Positions 1 through 13,000 of a stretch of 64,000 bases of DNA are shown piece by piece; within the stretch, counting starts at the first letter, position 1, and each line of letters begins with the position of its first letter. The notes under the pieces were generated by a model, which made no database searches, was not told where the DNA came from, and saw only the letters and a list, made by a program, of their open reading frames with translations. The stretch comes from Hypoxylon rubiginosum (Eukaryota; Ascomycota; Sordariomycetes; Xylariales; Hypoxylaceae). The translations under genes were made by a program, and so were the position numbers. The stretch is from positions 744,001 to 808,000 of the forward strand of contig CADCXA010000066.1 in assembly GCA_902806565.1 (NCBI GenBank), written 5' to 3'.

Positions 1-720
1 TGGTAGGTAACGGTAACGTTAAGGTAAAGGAGTCCCCCCCTGTCTTAACATGAGGCTTTCAGCCGGTATTTCAAGATCATCACGTGGGGGCTTGACATCC
101 AAATATAGGTACCTACATGTAGGTAGGGAGCCCTATGATTCCAATTGCTGAGAAGACCTAAGCAGCGGTTTTAGGTACCTAAAGTACATAACTATAACGA
201 ATGATGTTGTATGCATACAACGAAGGAATTCAATAATTCGGGTTTTACCCCTAGGTGGTGGCTTGCAGACCCCGCATATTCGCTACCGCGGTTGGGTGGC
301 CCCCTAATCCTAATTAGGGGCCAGCTTAACGAATTGGGACAGCGCGTCTCTTGGAGGCAATATTAATGTTTGATATCAGCCTCGCGAAATTCAAGGGGTC
401 CAACCAGGGGTCAATGGCGAGACCAGGGATCGAGAACGCCGAGGAGGTAAAAGTTGAGACGGTCCCTGTATCAAGGAGCTCCTTCAGCCTTGCGCGCTGG
501 GACCGGGCATGTTTCTATTCAGTCTTGTGTTTCTTTTTTTTCTTTCTCCTCTCTGTGAGCTGGTAGATCTTCGTTCGTTTCTTGTTCTGATTATTTTCCG
601 ACTATTATAGAAATTTACGTGTAACCATTATAGCCTACTTTCAGCTTGCCCATTCTTGCGTGAATATCGACACTTTTGTTTATAGGTATTCATTGCTGGC
701 AAACTGTATCAAAACTCAAG
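1..720. other. Upstream spacer, no gene seen
   Basis: No convincing coding segment on either strand. It contains one of the dispersed palindromic motifs (around 105-128, centred on CTACATGTAG) and presumably the promoter and 5' leader of the peroxiredoxin-like gene that starts at 721. Confidence 0.5.
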
Positions 721-1758
721 ATGTTCGCAAGCTTAACTACGAAGCTGGCGATGAAGAAGGTCGGGCTGTCGAGCGACACCTTCGACTTCTCCTCCGCCAA
801 GTCCACCAGCAAACCCAACAACGGCTCCGTGCCCGGCCTCGACGAACTGGAAGAGTCGAACTCGGGCTGGCCGGCGTGGATGAGCACCAAGAAACTCCCA
901 CTTACCGCACAGGCCTGGCTGTCGCCAGTTCCGCCACCGGTTCCCGTCGCGGAATGCCCAAAGCCAGGCGACCTAGCTCCGCTAGATCGAGATCGTCAGC
1001 TCACCTTCGGCGGCGGGAAACCCGTCATCGTTCTATTTCTACGCTGCGTTGGCTGCGCCTGTAAGGGCCCCCAAATTCTTTTCTTCGTACCCCCTCCCCT
1101 CCTTCCTCCCTTCCTCCCTTCTCCCCTTGTCCTCCTCTCTTCTCACCTCACCACAACCCCGCGTGACAACGCCAACCCCCAAGAGTTCTTTTTTTTTTTT
1201 GCTGACAAAAATTCCTCTCGTACAGTCGCGCAGAAATCCTTCCTAGCCCTCCGAGAGCTCGCCATCAAGAACCAGGGCGCGCTCGCGTGCGTGGCCGTGT
1301 CGCACTCGTCGCGGGAGGCGACGCGCAAGTGGGTCGACCTGCTGGGGGGCGCGTGGAACGTCGAGGTGGTCGTCGACGAGGAGCGGGCCGTCTACGCCGC
1401 CTGGGGGCTCGGGCTCGGCAACGTGTGGTACATGTTCAACCCCACGACCCAGATACAGGGCTGGAAGGAGAAGGGGTGGCTGGGCGTGCGGGTGGCCAAC
1501 TCGGTGCAGCGGGCCGGCAGCCTCACGCAGCAGCAGCCGCAGCAGCAAGGCAATGCCAATGCGGCAGGTGTAGGGGCGGCGGCGGTGGTACCACTAGCCG
1601 GCGCGAGCGAGGGCCCTTCGACGGTGATGGGGAACAAGTGGCAGCAGTCCGGCTTATTCGCTGTCGACGGGCGCGGGACGGTGGTATGGGCTGCGAAAGC
1701 TCTGCGCGCCGACGATGTCATGGACCTAAATGCGGCGGCGGCAGTTCTTGGGTTTTGA
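721..1758 (+). CDS. AhpC/TSA-family thioredoxin-like protein (PRX-like2 type)
   Basis: Two exons, 721-1060 and 1226-1758, encode 290 residues. The intron (donor GTAAGG at 1061, acceptor TACAG ending 1225, branch-like GCTGAC near 1200) is 165 nt, a multiple of three and free of stops, so an unspliced reading frame also stays open. Splicing joins the redox motif: residues 108-116 read RCVGCAFAQ, matching the RCxGCPFA motif of the fungal AhpC-TSA_2 group, with Cys109 and Cys112. A thioredoxin-fold core follows (VAVSHSSREATRKWVDLLGG, then a W-x-G motif near the middle), and the C-terminus has a Gln/Ala-rich linker and a final strand with GLFAVDGRGTVVWA. Proteins of this group are predicted thiol-dependent antioxidant or redox proteins; the substrate is unknown. 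ATG 721 is chosen because the frame further upstream has no ATG. It has no close neighbour gene. Confidence 0.85.
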   Translation: MFASLTTKLAMKKVGLSSDTFDFSSAKSTSKPNNGSVPGLDELEESNSGWPAWMSTKKLPLTAQAWLSPVPPPVPVAECPKPGDLAPLDRDRQLTFGGGKPVIVLFLRCVGCACKGPQILFFVPPPLLPPFLPSPLVLLSSHLTTTPRDNANPQEFFFFFADKNSSRTVAQKSFLALRELAIKNQGALACVAVSHSSREATRKWVDLLGGAWNVEVVVDEERAVYAAWGLGLGNVWYMFNPTTQIQGWKEKGWLGVRVANSVQRAGSLTQQQPQQQGNANAAGVGAAAVVPLAGASEGPSTVMGNKWQQSGLFAVDGRGTVVWAAKALRADDVMDLNAAAAVLGF

Positions 1759-4700
1759 TGTACATATGAATCGGGTCACGTCGTATTGTATAAGTAACGA
1801 ATGAATGTATCATGATGATTGTTTATGTTGATAATCTTGGGCATTGTGTGTAGGAGGGTTTCGTAGTGTCGAAGTCAAGTATAAATGAGTACACCCGAGA
1901 GCATTCACCAGTTTCAAGTCAGCTAACTAGGCACCTTGGAAATTGGCTGATTAGGAAGCGCCGAAGCATTGGACGATTAGATACCGACATAACAGGTTGC
2001 TTCTCATATACCGAGTAAAATAGCCTACTTAGGTGTGGGTGGGTACCTGTGTCACGAAAAGACCCTTTTCGTTTCGATAAAGACCATGACTGTTGTCGAG
2101 TTTCATTATGCACGGTTGGGGAAATACATCCCATGAAGCCACTCACGAGCAAGTCTACGAGACATTTAAACCACATAAGCATTTCTCAGCCTTCATACGC
2201 ACCTCGTATAGGTAGCGTGCATTTCTCGCCCAAGCAAAAGGGGTCGTCAACGTAATATCTACGAGTAGGACTTAGTCAGATGAATTGCTAGTCTACTTTA
2301 TATAAGTCTATTCATAGCACGTCAAGCCCTAGCTAACACTAAGGGGGTGACCAGCTGGATTCTTGGGCTCGGTTAAGTACAGCTTTCTAGGGTGAGCTTG
2401 ATACCATTAATAAATCAGAAAAGCATCACAATGGACCGTTGCTATTCACCTGTTCCTTTAACGTCTACCTAAGTAGCCAGGGTAGTTCGAATAAGATAGA
2501 ACTTTAGGTAGGTTTGGGGCTTCAATATTAGGAGTTCTATCCTCACCGTCAACTTCCTCCGCCCCCTTTTCAAGCTCATAATCGAGTATGATCGTCTTAT
2601 TCCATTCAGGTCTATCTAACCTCGAATAAGAACCATGTGAAGCTTATATCATACGAGTCCCTTAGTTATCTTTTGGTATGCCATTTATCCACCGCCTAGG
2701 CTTCTGTGGACATGCGTCCATGAAATGAAAAACTCAAGGATGGCACCGATAATACATATCCCATGAAGTGATAGGAAAGAATAGATAATGGTCTAATAGA
2801 CATTAATAAGTTGGGAGAACATGAAGACGAACACGCATTGTGTGGCCTACCTACCAAAGAAAGGTTTATAGTTCGATCCCAAGATCACCCACTACCTGTT
2901 TTTGTTCTCTCGCTTACTCCCCTGGTTACCACACAACAAGACAACTAAAGGGGGCTAGAATAATCACAAGCAAGCAACTGGTCTGGCGTTTGTCGCATAC
3001 GATTAAGCAGACGAGCTAACTTGTCACAGGCCATCAAGGTCGTTGATGTGTCGTGCTACCTCCCTAAAATAACATGATGCTACAACACATGCCTACCTCA
3101 TAACAGCAAAGACAAGCGACCGAAGGGTGCTATTGCAAGTACGAAAGCATGTGAAAGAATTGATGAAGTAGATGCTCGCTCAGCTACACTCCCAGTTAGT
3201 GTGGAAAGGAGTTTACACGGCGCAAACCAAGCAGAAAGCTTGTCGGTCTACTCATAGATTATTCTACGCTGGATGATTTGGTTTCCTGAATATGAAAACG
3301 AGGGGGGATTGATAGTACATGTGTTAGTCGGTGAGTACGGCTTAGCTCTGCGTATAACAATTTCGCTCACAGAGGAGTTCCATTTGGTCCATCTACGTTG
3401 TGCTTGAAATAGAGAAGACGGAGATGACTGTTGGCCTAAATCAAAGCATCAAAGATGAAAAGTATGCGATGGAAAGGAAGAACGATAAAGGCACTTTGAC
3501 TGATATTCTGAACATTCAGCTTATTCGTGACATGCAAGATACACAGCTAATAAGGGCTTATGTCTCATCACCTTCAACTCACGAGTCTTCACACTCTACC
3601 TATCCGCTCTCAAGTCTACTCGTTCAATATCCTATCTCATCCATAGCTAACTAATTAGCATCGGATTCAGGGCTAAGTAACATATAAGTACGTACATTTA
3701 GTTGAAGGGGGGGCGTGGGTGTGTTCAACCCGCGCAAGTAACATGCAAGTAGTACATATCCTATTGCAACGCATACCCCTATTCACTTTAACTTGCTGCA
3801 TTATCGAGCTTACAAAAAAGAGCTCCAAAGAATCTTTGCGACTATCCTGTCTCTATTTTAGACTGAAGGGGAGCTTTTATTCTGTCCTTCTTGTTAAGAG
3901 TTTGCCTCCAAGTGTCATCATCGCGGAGTGACCCCGAAGAGAGGAAGCTGAAACATTCATTAGGAGGGAAAAGGCATAGTCAACAGTGGGTCCCCCGAAG
4001 GTATAAGGATGGCTACAGAGTCGCCGTGACGCAGACAAGTCGGCATGTCATGCTAACTCGCTTACATGTTTCCATGTGCTTAACCTATTGATATTCATGC
4101 GGAATAGATCTATCTAACGCAGAAACACTGACATTCACATTGGCAGCAGTCACAATTGGAGGACCTAGTTCATGTCGCCGACACTGAGGACGGGAATGAA
4201 TGAATCGAGCAGAAAGCTCTCGCAGACTTGAGGGTATAAAATGCCACCGATAAATTTGCCAGTCCATTTTGCCAGTCAATGATAAGTAGCCGAGAATCGA
4301 TGTGCCAAACTCCCTGATGCGGAACGCGATGGATAACGCAGATCTCCTCTCCCTAATGCTTGACACGCGACGTGAAAGGAAAAACCGACTCTACACACCA
4401 TCCCCTTCTTTCTCTTTCATTACCGGGCCTTTTGATAGAAAAAAAAAGTCAACGACCAACACCACCATGCCATCCTCTGTAGTATTTGCGAAAGGACGAT
4501 GATTTCCTCCGTACCCTGATGTTCGTGATTGTGCAACGGTAAGCTTCCTCGACCACAAAGCGCAACCGCCAGGGGACGACGTATGCTCCAGGCCGGCAAT
4601 CATTAATAGAATAAAAACCATACCGAAATACGCATCCGAGACCGAAAGAAATCGCAACTATAAACACAAACGCGAGCCGCCACTATGTCCTTCCAAGGTT

Positions 4701-5247
4701 GTCCCTTTGCCCTTGCCATCCCGTTTCGTAGAATTTCCGATTTATTTCTTTTCCCATTCTCTTCCGGCCAAACCACCTTTGCAGGTCATTATGAATTGTG
4801 CGACGTCCTCTAGGTCCCCAACTTCACCCGGTAAGGACCAAGACTTATATATCGTTCTTATGAGAGGCGAGTACGAACCGTCCATCGCAATGCTCGAGTC
4901 GAAATTGAGGTATCGTGTCCGAAAAAAACCAGATAAAAACGAAAACTCCGAAACAAGAAAATGTTTTCCACCTTCCCTATTTTGCTGCAGCATTTCCCTG
5001 TCGTCAATGGCCTGAACACCCATGCTGATGCTGGATATACGTTCCCTCGCCCCTAAAAACCAATCAACCAACCTGAACACCGAATTTTGTTTTTTTCTCC
5101 TCCATTTAAACCACTGTCGAAGGCTAAACGAACCGCCAGATGCTCCAATAAGCGCCTCCAGTCAAACTAGGGGCCAGCATTTGGCAATTCGTCGTTAGCC
5201 GACTCTTCATCACTTGTTTCTCCGTGGACATGAAACGAGTTTGGTCC
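1759..5247. other. 3.5-kb spacer, no gene supported
   Basis: Only short unrelated reading frames occur here, most without an ATG and none with recognisable motifs or splice-linked continuation. It separates the + strand redox gene from the 3' end of the - strand gene at 5248. The left part is moderately AT-rich. Confidence 0.5.
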
Positions 5248-7002
5248 CTAACCCCAAACGCTTGCCTGAACACCCAAGTTAGACTTGCTACCCCAGACAC
5301 CTGAACGGTTGCCCCATCCATTATAACCGTCCGCGGCAGCACTGGGAGGGTTGGAAGGAGCACCTGATGCTGCACTACCTTGAGCACTTTCGTCGCCGTT
5401 GCCCGCAGCGGAAAAGCCGTGGCTCAAAGGAGAAGGGAGAGGAGTGGTCGAGCGCTTGTTCATAGCGGGGTTCTGCGCTTGCGAAGCTGCAGACGGGCGA
5501 GTGCCGATAGGGGCAACCGTGCTACCGGCCTGGTTGCTCTTCGAAACTCCTCCAACACGAGGGGGCGAGCCGCCAGTAGGAGACGAGTTGCTGGTGCGAG
5601 TAACTTGTTGGCCGATAGTGTTATCGAAGAGTCCCATGTTCGCGGGCGGGTTCGACTGGGGACTGGCGTTACTGTTGGCACGGGATAGACCCTGCGTGTC
5701 GTTCATCTGGGACTGGCCTTCTGGAAGGTTGGCGGCGTTCGATCGTCCATAATCGTACGCGAGAGGAGAAGGTCCACGATGGCCAGAGGCACCGGCTGAG
5801 AGGCCAGGTACTCCAGATCGATTCGCACCAGAATCTTCAGGGTAACTGCCCTCACCATATAGGAGACTGCGTTGACGAGTGGCCATATTTTGGCGTTCAT
5901 CTTCAGGAATACTGCCGGGGCTCAGGGCGCGGTCATGCTTGCCGGTGTAGGGCGTGTCCGTGAGAACATCTACAAAGATAGTGAGTCAGCACGTATTCGC
6001 CAAGATAGGATGAATGTACAGCGGTGGGAGGACATATAATAACAAATCGAAGCAGGGTTTACGGAAACTTAAGGAGACATGGCGGGAAAAATCGCGTGCG
6101 AAGTCAGGGGGAGGCATGGGACATATCGACTCGGTCGAACGAATTTTCTTTTCTTGATTTGCGACACAAGTCTTGTGCTATACTGCAGAGGGTGGCCTAC
6201 TTCGGTTGTATTGCTGCTCTTGATGATAGTTGCGAAGCTCTCGCTCCCGCTGAGCCGCCATCCTTCGCTTAGCCGCCACCATCGGGTCGGGCTCGTTGGA
6301 GCCGCGCGAGGGCTGGTGTCGTTGCGCAGCATAGAAGTTCTGCAGGTTGGGGCCAGGGTGGCCGGCGCGCGGGTCGCCAAACTCCAGGGAATGCGGTCGC
6401 GGCCCATGTCCAGATGCAACTCGACCATCTACATGCCAATTAGCACCAATCCTCGGGCGAAAGCTCCTCCAAGCCCCCAAAGCATATTTAAATACGCCTT
6501 GTATTCTTCAAAACCATAGCTGGGATAAACTCACGTCGGCCCGGTTGGCCGTACATCTTTCCGCTCTTCGCCAGATTGTCAAGGGCCCTCTCCACCTCTA
6601 TTAAACGTGTTAGTATTAGAGCTTAGTCAAGACAAACGATCAGGTGACGGGCAATATTAAGCGCAGTATCCGCTCGACCGACAAGCTGATATCGTCTATG
6701 CGGTAGAGATCGCGTCGGCCGTGCGACACCGCAAGATATGTGCCTCCTGACTTCATCTTCAAATTGTACATACCCTCGAATTGGTAGGCGAAAGCGATCG
6801 ATTCGACCTCGCGCGGCACGGTAGAGCTGGCGCCTAAGAATTGAGGATTAGCTAATGCGATCTCAACGCCCCTAACGTGCATCGCCGATGAACTGCACAT
6901 ACCAGATCGCGCCGGGGGCGGCGGGGGTGTTTGGTGTTCCCAGTTGGACTGGGCCGGGCCGGCGCCAGGCCACTGCGATTCTCCGTAGTATTGTTGCGAC
7001 AT
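5248..7002 (-). CDS. Conserved fungal disordered protein, five exons
   Basis: Spliced model: 7002-6903, 6833-6774, 6597-6535, 6428-6201 and 5969-5248, total 1173 nt, 390 residues. All junctions keep phase (one base carried at each), with donors GTATGT, GTATGT, GTGAGT and GTAGGC and branch-like GCTAAT or ACTAAC before acceptors. The N-terminus is Gln/Tyr/Pro-rich (MSQQYYGESQW). Exons 2-3 carry an ordered block (REVESIAFAYQFEEVERALD then NLAKSGKMYGQPGR). Exon 4 has NLQNFYAAQR and a basic, probably helical MVAAKRRMAAQRERELRNY. Exon 5 begins with a block containing LSPGSIPEDERQ and ATRQRSLLYGEGS, followed by a Ser/Pro/Asn-rich tail ending NLGVQASVWG. I recognise this as a type of protein widespread in filamentous ascomycetes but know no function for it; no catalytic motif, signal peptide or membrane segment is visible. 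The last donor (GTAGGC) is the least certain junction. Confidence 0.75.
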
Positions 7003-10000
7003 AATGCTGCCCCAAGGTGCGGATGATTCAGTTATTCGCTAAGGTGAAGATATAGGAAGTCGATAGACAGGCGACAGTAGTCTGTCAATTAATGACAAGC
7101 GCCTTGTTTCCTGTAAATCTTTTTGGGTAAGCCTTTTTACGATAAAGTCGCCGTCATTAGCGGGTAAGTGTAATAGAGGCAAATGATGGCGCTTTAGAAA
7201 GTATTGAAAACCGATGCTGTAGGGAAGGAGAGCGCTCAGGGCATGAGTTTCCTTCTGCTACTCATGCGATATCCTCTCCAGTTCGAATTCAAAGTTGCAA
7301 TGTAGCGACGAAGCTAGCGTTACCATCGACTAAGAGAAAAAAGAAGAGGACTTCCGCCTTCGGTTGCTCTTGCTCTTGTCGCTGTACCTATTTCGTGCAC
7401 CTATTTCGTGCACCAAGCGCGTATGTAGGGTAGGCGTAGACGCAAACTCTTTTTTAAATTTGCCGCGCATCAGGGGCGGAGGGAGGGAAAAAAAATAACT
7501 GGAAAAAAAGTCTCTCATTTTGCGACTTACCGGAAATCTTCTGCCCGAATACTTTTTAGACGGTAGTCGGTCTGGTGTTGGCGAAGGGAAAACTCGCCGA
7601 CGTTCTATGAAGAGGAAAAAGAGGAAAAAATAGAAAAGTGAAAAAAGAAAAGACTGCACTACACAGTTGCGCAGCACACACAGACACGCGACGGGGGACG
7701 AGACGTGGATTGAAAAAGGGAGGCGGCAACGGTAACGGGGAGATGGCTATGTTCAAGTAATTAATAGGAGTAATAAGAGAAATTATCGGAGGGGACAAGT
7801 GTAGTTGATCAACCAGACCGGGTCAGAATGGGGGAATGGGAGGGGGGGTTTAGGTACTACTAACGCAGAACCATGTAGACGTAGACCTTGTAGACCTTGT
7901 AGACCAGTAATTAGTCAGGTAACCTAGCGTATTTTCCAGTCTTGTATTGTACATGCTAGGCCTACCTACATGTAGGTACTGTACTACGTGTAAAGGGTGT
8001 AAAGGGGTACGGGGCCACTACCTCTTCATCTGCTAATGGAATAACCCGACTAATAAGTACTAAATAAGTACTAAAAAGGTATCGTTGTGCCACAAAGCGA
8101 ACTTCTCCGTCCCGTCACAGCGGTCCTTTTGCTGGATTTCCCTGGCAAGGCCTAGGAAGGTAGGTACCTAACCTAACACTCAGGGCTACGTATGAAGGGA
8201 CTGACGACTATGGTGGTGAATGGCGAAAATGATGAATTTTTAATGGGGCATTAGATTGGGTAGTATTTTAGTATTTTACTGATTCATCGTGGTTGGCTGA
8301 TGAATTTCGAGAGTGCCCGTCCCTTTTTTTTTCTCCCCTTGTGTTCCTTCAGTCCTTCTAGGAAACTGTCTAACTTACCGAGACCCTACCTAGGTACTTG
8401 CCTAGCACCAACAAGGTAAGGTTAAGATGTCTTAAGATCAATTGATACATGTGGAGAAGGCAATGAGGGAAAAGGGACTCTGGCACATGGGAGTTTAGCA
8501 GGTAATTCTTATAATCTTATGTACTTTGGTACATGTGCTATGTTGCCCAGTCTTGCTAAGGGATTGAATATTTCCTTGGGTATTTCCCTTTGGTATTTTA
8601 GCAAGCGGGGGGTGATATGTGGTAATATGCAAGACTTGGACATTGCTATATAACAACAAACTCGAGTTATGATAAGAGGTGTATTTCTGATCACGACCAC
8701 GATTATACGATTCATCAAGGGCAAGGGGAGCAACATGGCAGGCAGATGATGGTTATTGTAGCACATCATTACCTGCTCCCTACCTAATAATCTGAGTTCA
8801 TGGAGATGTCGATTAGAGCGTACGTGTCGATTACATGAAATAAGTTGTACAATGCCGGAGAGAAACCAAAGGCCCGTCCTTGTAAAGAATTCAAGACCTT
8901 CACCTTCAATAGTAGCATACCCTATGCACATAGTAGTCAGATTGGTCAAGGCTTACCTAACCTCGGGCCATGGACCACCCCTAACGGAACGCAAGGTCAT
9001 GCCTGCCAGTAATCAGCGGGAACCAGACCCAGATGTGGACCGATGCGGTGGAAACATCTTTAGCGACATCACTCCAGTCTTACCCCTATCCTTGTACGGG
9101 CACATGCTCACCTGTGGCCTACTACATGTACAGGCCTACATTATGTAGTACATACACCAACTACACTCCCTATAATCGTCACCGTGCAGATATTTTACAT
9201 CGATCGAATCCACCATTTTTTTTTATTTTTCGGGTTTCGTAAGGCAAGATGTTTGTGGATGTTCATCGACTGTAATAGGTGTACTATTTTACTTTTATAT
9301 TAATAGAAGATGGGATTAAAAGGAAGACCATAGTTATGAGGTACCTAACATAATGGATCAATCCACATGCATTTAATAAAATTGAAAAAGAAAGAGGGGG
9401 AACAGAGGGGAGAATCGCCAGAAGGAAATGAAACGAAGAGCCTCAGAAGGTCTAAGCACTAAATATCAGCGGAGCTTATTGCCGTCTGAACCGTTATCCA
9501 GTTTCCAGTTTCCACCGCATCTCCGTTATTGGTGTAGTAAAATTGCGGTACGACAATATTGTAACAAGCGATTTTCGATGCCTACCTTGTATCTACCTCC
9601 TACTAGGTAGTTATTCATCCCCACATACTACCATGTCAGCCATGTACACAAGCTGTTACTAGGTATCATACCTACCAGGTACATGATCAGATGAGGTGAA
9701 TCTTTGTCAATTTTCTCTTGCCTTTGATGCAAGTTCCCCAGTGTCTCGGGTCGCATCTCGTGCCCTGGCGCCTTGACCTGGGCCCTGCGACCCGTTGAAA
9801 CTTGAGCCTCCGTTTCAACCTTCCAATTTCTAAATAGTACACTCTTTTAAATCGCACGAACCTCATCTTTGACTTTGACCGCTTCGGACGACTCTATACT
9901 ACTACTACCTATAGTATATCTATAGCTGTCCGGAATCAGACGCAGAACCAGAACCAGAACCAGAACCATGTTACCGAGGTAAGCCCTCAAGTCTCTCATT

Positions 10001-13000
10001 TATCATGGTAAGCATGGTTCGACTTTTCAAGTCCCATGTCCTTCCCGTCCTCGCTCATCAATACGGCCTCGATGTAAAGAAACCAAAGTACCACTGCCAA
10101 AATTTCCCTCATGCGATTTGTTATCGCTACACGTGGTAAAAACTATCACGTAACATTTTGATAAATACTTCGTATAGTACATCTGTTTCCAAAAATATAT
10201 ACCCACCTCGCGGCGCGGATACTGCCAGTTCATACCGACAAGCGCTCCCCAGCCGGCAATGGCTTTGCGAGTCCTGTGTATACACGTAGGAGCCAATAGT
10301 TGCAAGGGAACTTTCCGTTGGGATCGAATCATGAGTTGGCATCAATCTCATTGGGGGGTTTCCCTGGATATGACAGCTGTCTGCGCGGTGAAATTAAACT
10401 GGCCTAGATTTCGATTCCCGTTCGGTTAAGCAATTCCGAGACTAGATAAATTCTCCGAGTTCGATTTTGGTCTTGTTTCTTACCCCTATGTAGCTCGTAG
10501 CTCGTAGCCTCAAGGACGAGACGAAAATCCTACCATAGTAGTAAAATAGTAAGCGACATTTAAGTTGAAGCACGTAAGTCGTCTCCTCTAATCCTACAGC
10601 CATCCTTACGATATTATGGCGTAAAAATATCAGGGACCAGCTCATTCAAGAATCATAATTTCCCTTCAGAACTTACCAGTGTCTTTTCCAAAGGCCCTAG
10701 GAGCCACCTAAGTAATCAACCTGTCAACTAAGACGTGTACGTAAATGGCTACCGCTCACGCTCCCGCTGCCCACCTACCGACATAGTGTATGAGACAAGA
10801 CAAGACATTACAAAACGTCTTTTCCGCAGTAGGAAGCCGGTACGCTGATCCCAAAGGCGCCAACTGCCTGCACGGGCTTGGCATCTCACAGCTTGCCAAC
10901 AAGGATCTCTGTGCGTGATTGACAGATTAATAGCAAGGGGAATCCGTCCACTGGCCGTTCACTATCCAACCTCACGCGGAGATCGATGTCAAGAACTCTT
11001 ACCCAGCAATGTGGTCCATCAGGGCAGGCAAGCTATCCGAAGTCTAAGTACATTTATTCAGTAAGAGAAAACTGCTACCATGATTTTTGTCGCCGCCCAA
11101 ATTCCGAGACTCTAGCAGTCTAGGTACCAACCCTTAGATAGGTATAGAGACTAGTATGTCCTACTATGGTACCGTCCACACCTCTAGAACTCAACCACGG
11201 CTAGGCATTTTAAACTTACCGCTCCCCCAGTTTGTCAAATACCTTAAGAAGGTACCGCTCTGATGACTTCTTCGATAGCATTAAGAGATCGGATAGTCTC
11301 GGAATACTGAATAGAATAGTCGAATACTCGAAGCCTCGCGTCCAAATAATACCTCTTGTCACCATTTCAGATCTAGCTCTTCAGTTGCTTGTCCGTCTCT
11401 CTTACATTGGGGGTTTTTATTATTATTTTCCGCTTAGCGCTCTTAGCGACGATTGAATTCGGGGTCCTACCAAAGACTAACCTGGTTCTGTGGCTCGAGT
11501 GGCTCCAAATACCCGAGGCTTACCAGCTAAGGTTGTGGGATGGCCCGTCGATTTCAACCACTTGGGTGTCCTTTCGCTGTCATCAGTTAATAATGAATGG
11601 CCTGATCCGATAACAAGGTTCTTACACAGTACAATGCAAAGTACAATTCAGGAGGTGATGGCAGGGTGGCCAGCGAGAAAGAACGGAGTCCATTCGGCAA
11701 GCCAATCGAAGGGGGGGCCTAACCGTTGAGAGCTCTTGAGCTTCCTGAATTGGCAATCTGCTCCTTTTGGTCCAAATGGCGCTCGCAGTTCCTAAGTCTG
11801 CCACGTTCCATCGAACCCCATACTTGCTCACCCCAGAGACCCAGCGCCCCTGAGAAGAAATCAGAATCGAAGTGTTCGGGGTCCCTAATACCACCCTACA
11901 GCTTGAAAACTCGTTATTTCAGAGCATCACTGATTCCAATGTCTATCACATTTTACCACCCAAGCATCGATGCTCTCCAGAGACCCAGTAAGCTACTTTC
12001 CACGGACTCGGTCCGTTATGCAGATCTGCCCCGGCATGCTTCATCATATCCCGCTGTCGGGTTAGAATTATATCAATGAACGCGTATGTGGCCAGGTGCA
12101 AAGGTACCTACTATCACCCACCTCGGACATTTCTTTTCTCCCTCGATAATCCTCCCCGTTAAATATTCGGGTTCGGCCGAAAAGCCACCAAAGGATGCCG
12201 CCGTGTAAGCCGTCGTGTAACACTACACCACGCTCTAACTACGATCCTAATGTAGAGTCTTATATTCATAAGTTGGTCAACTTAGACGGTCGGGCCCTTT
12301 TCTATAACTTCTCAAACTATTCATTGAAATTCATACATTATCAGATCTCGGCGGTTTATCATACAGCTAGCCAAAGCTACTGGAAAGGAGATTAGAGGTT
12401 CTCCAGCTAGCTTACGACTACGTCTAGCCCTTTCACTTGTCTTATAAGCCTATCCCGGGGTTTTATCCTTTAGGGGTTCTCATTTTCTTGACAGCCAGCT
12501 AGTCTTCAAGTCTCCAGGAATTGGAAACATGACTACCTAGGTAGGTAGGTTCGGAACAGATCGAGCGATCATGAGTAAATTAAATTAGGTACCCGAGATA
12601 CTGACCTGGTAGGAGGTTCAGCCATTAGCCCTCCAGCGATAGATCGAATTCCATCTTTCGAATCCCCATCAAGACCTGTCATTTCGAAGTCGCAGGTGGT
12701 TGCGTCTTTCTGCATGCAGATATGCAAGCACTTCTTGCGTATGTGTTCATGTACGGGAGCGACTAGTAAACCCGTCTAACTATTCTTGATCTCTCTCTTT
12801 CTCGTTCAATACCCAATCCATCTCCAGCGGCGGGTCCCACCTACTAGAAGACTTCCATTGTCAAGCAAAACGATAGGCCTTTCCCCCCACCGACATGATC
12901 TTTTGAGAAGATTTCCCAATTTCGCCCCCTTCGGTCGGCTCGCCCGAGCAGATAGAGCTTCCCCGCGTTTTACAGGTTTCCCCGAGTTGGAGATGCGAAT

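Noticed and set aside
2850..2890. TTCGATCC-like segment resembling a tRNA T arm
   Set aside because: No matching acceptor, D or anticodon arms at the proper distance.
10058..10332. Possible two-exon minus-strand micro-gene (10332-10207 joined to 10093-10058, 53 residues, basic N-terminus then AIAGWGALVGMNWQYPRRE)
   Set aside because: It looks protein-like and has usable splice sites, but no family is recognised and the second exon is only 11 codons; evidence is too thin to annotate.
10790..10918. 42-residue frame containing SRYADPKGANCLHGLGISQL
   Set aside because: Very short, no signal peptide and no continuation; could be a relic exon but cannot be supported.
11389..12079. Overlapping frames on both strands suggestive of a decayed gene
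   Set aside because: No consistent reading frame over more than about 90 codons and no recognised motif; a pseudogene call would be a guess.
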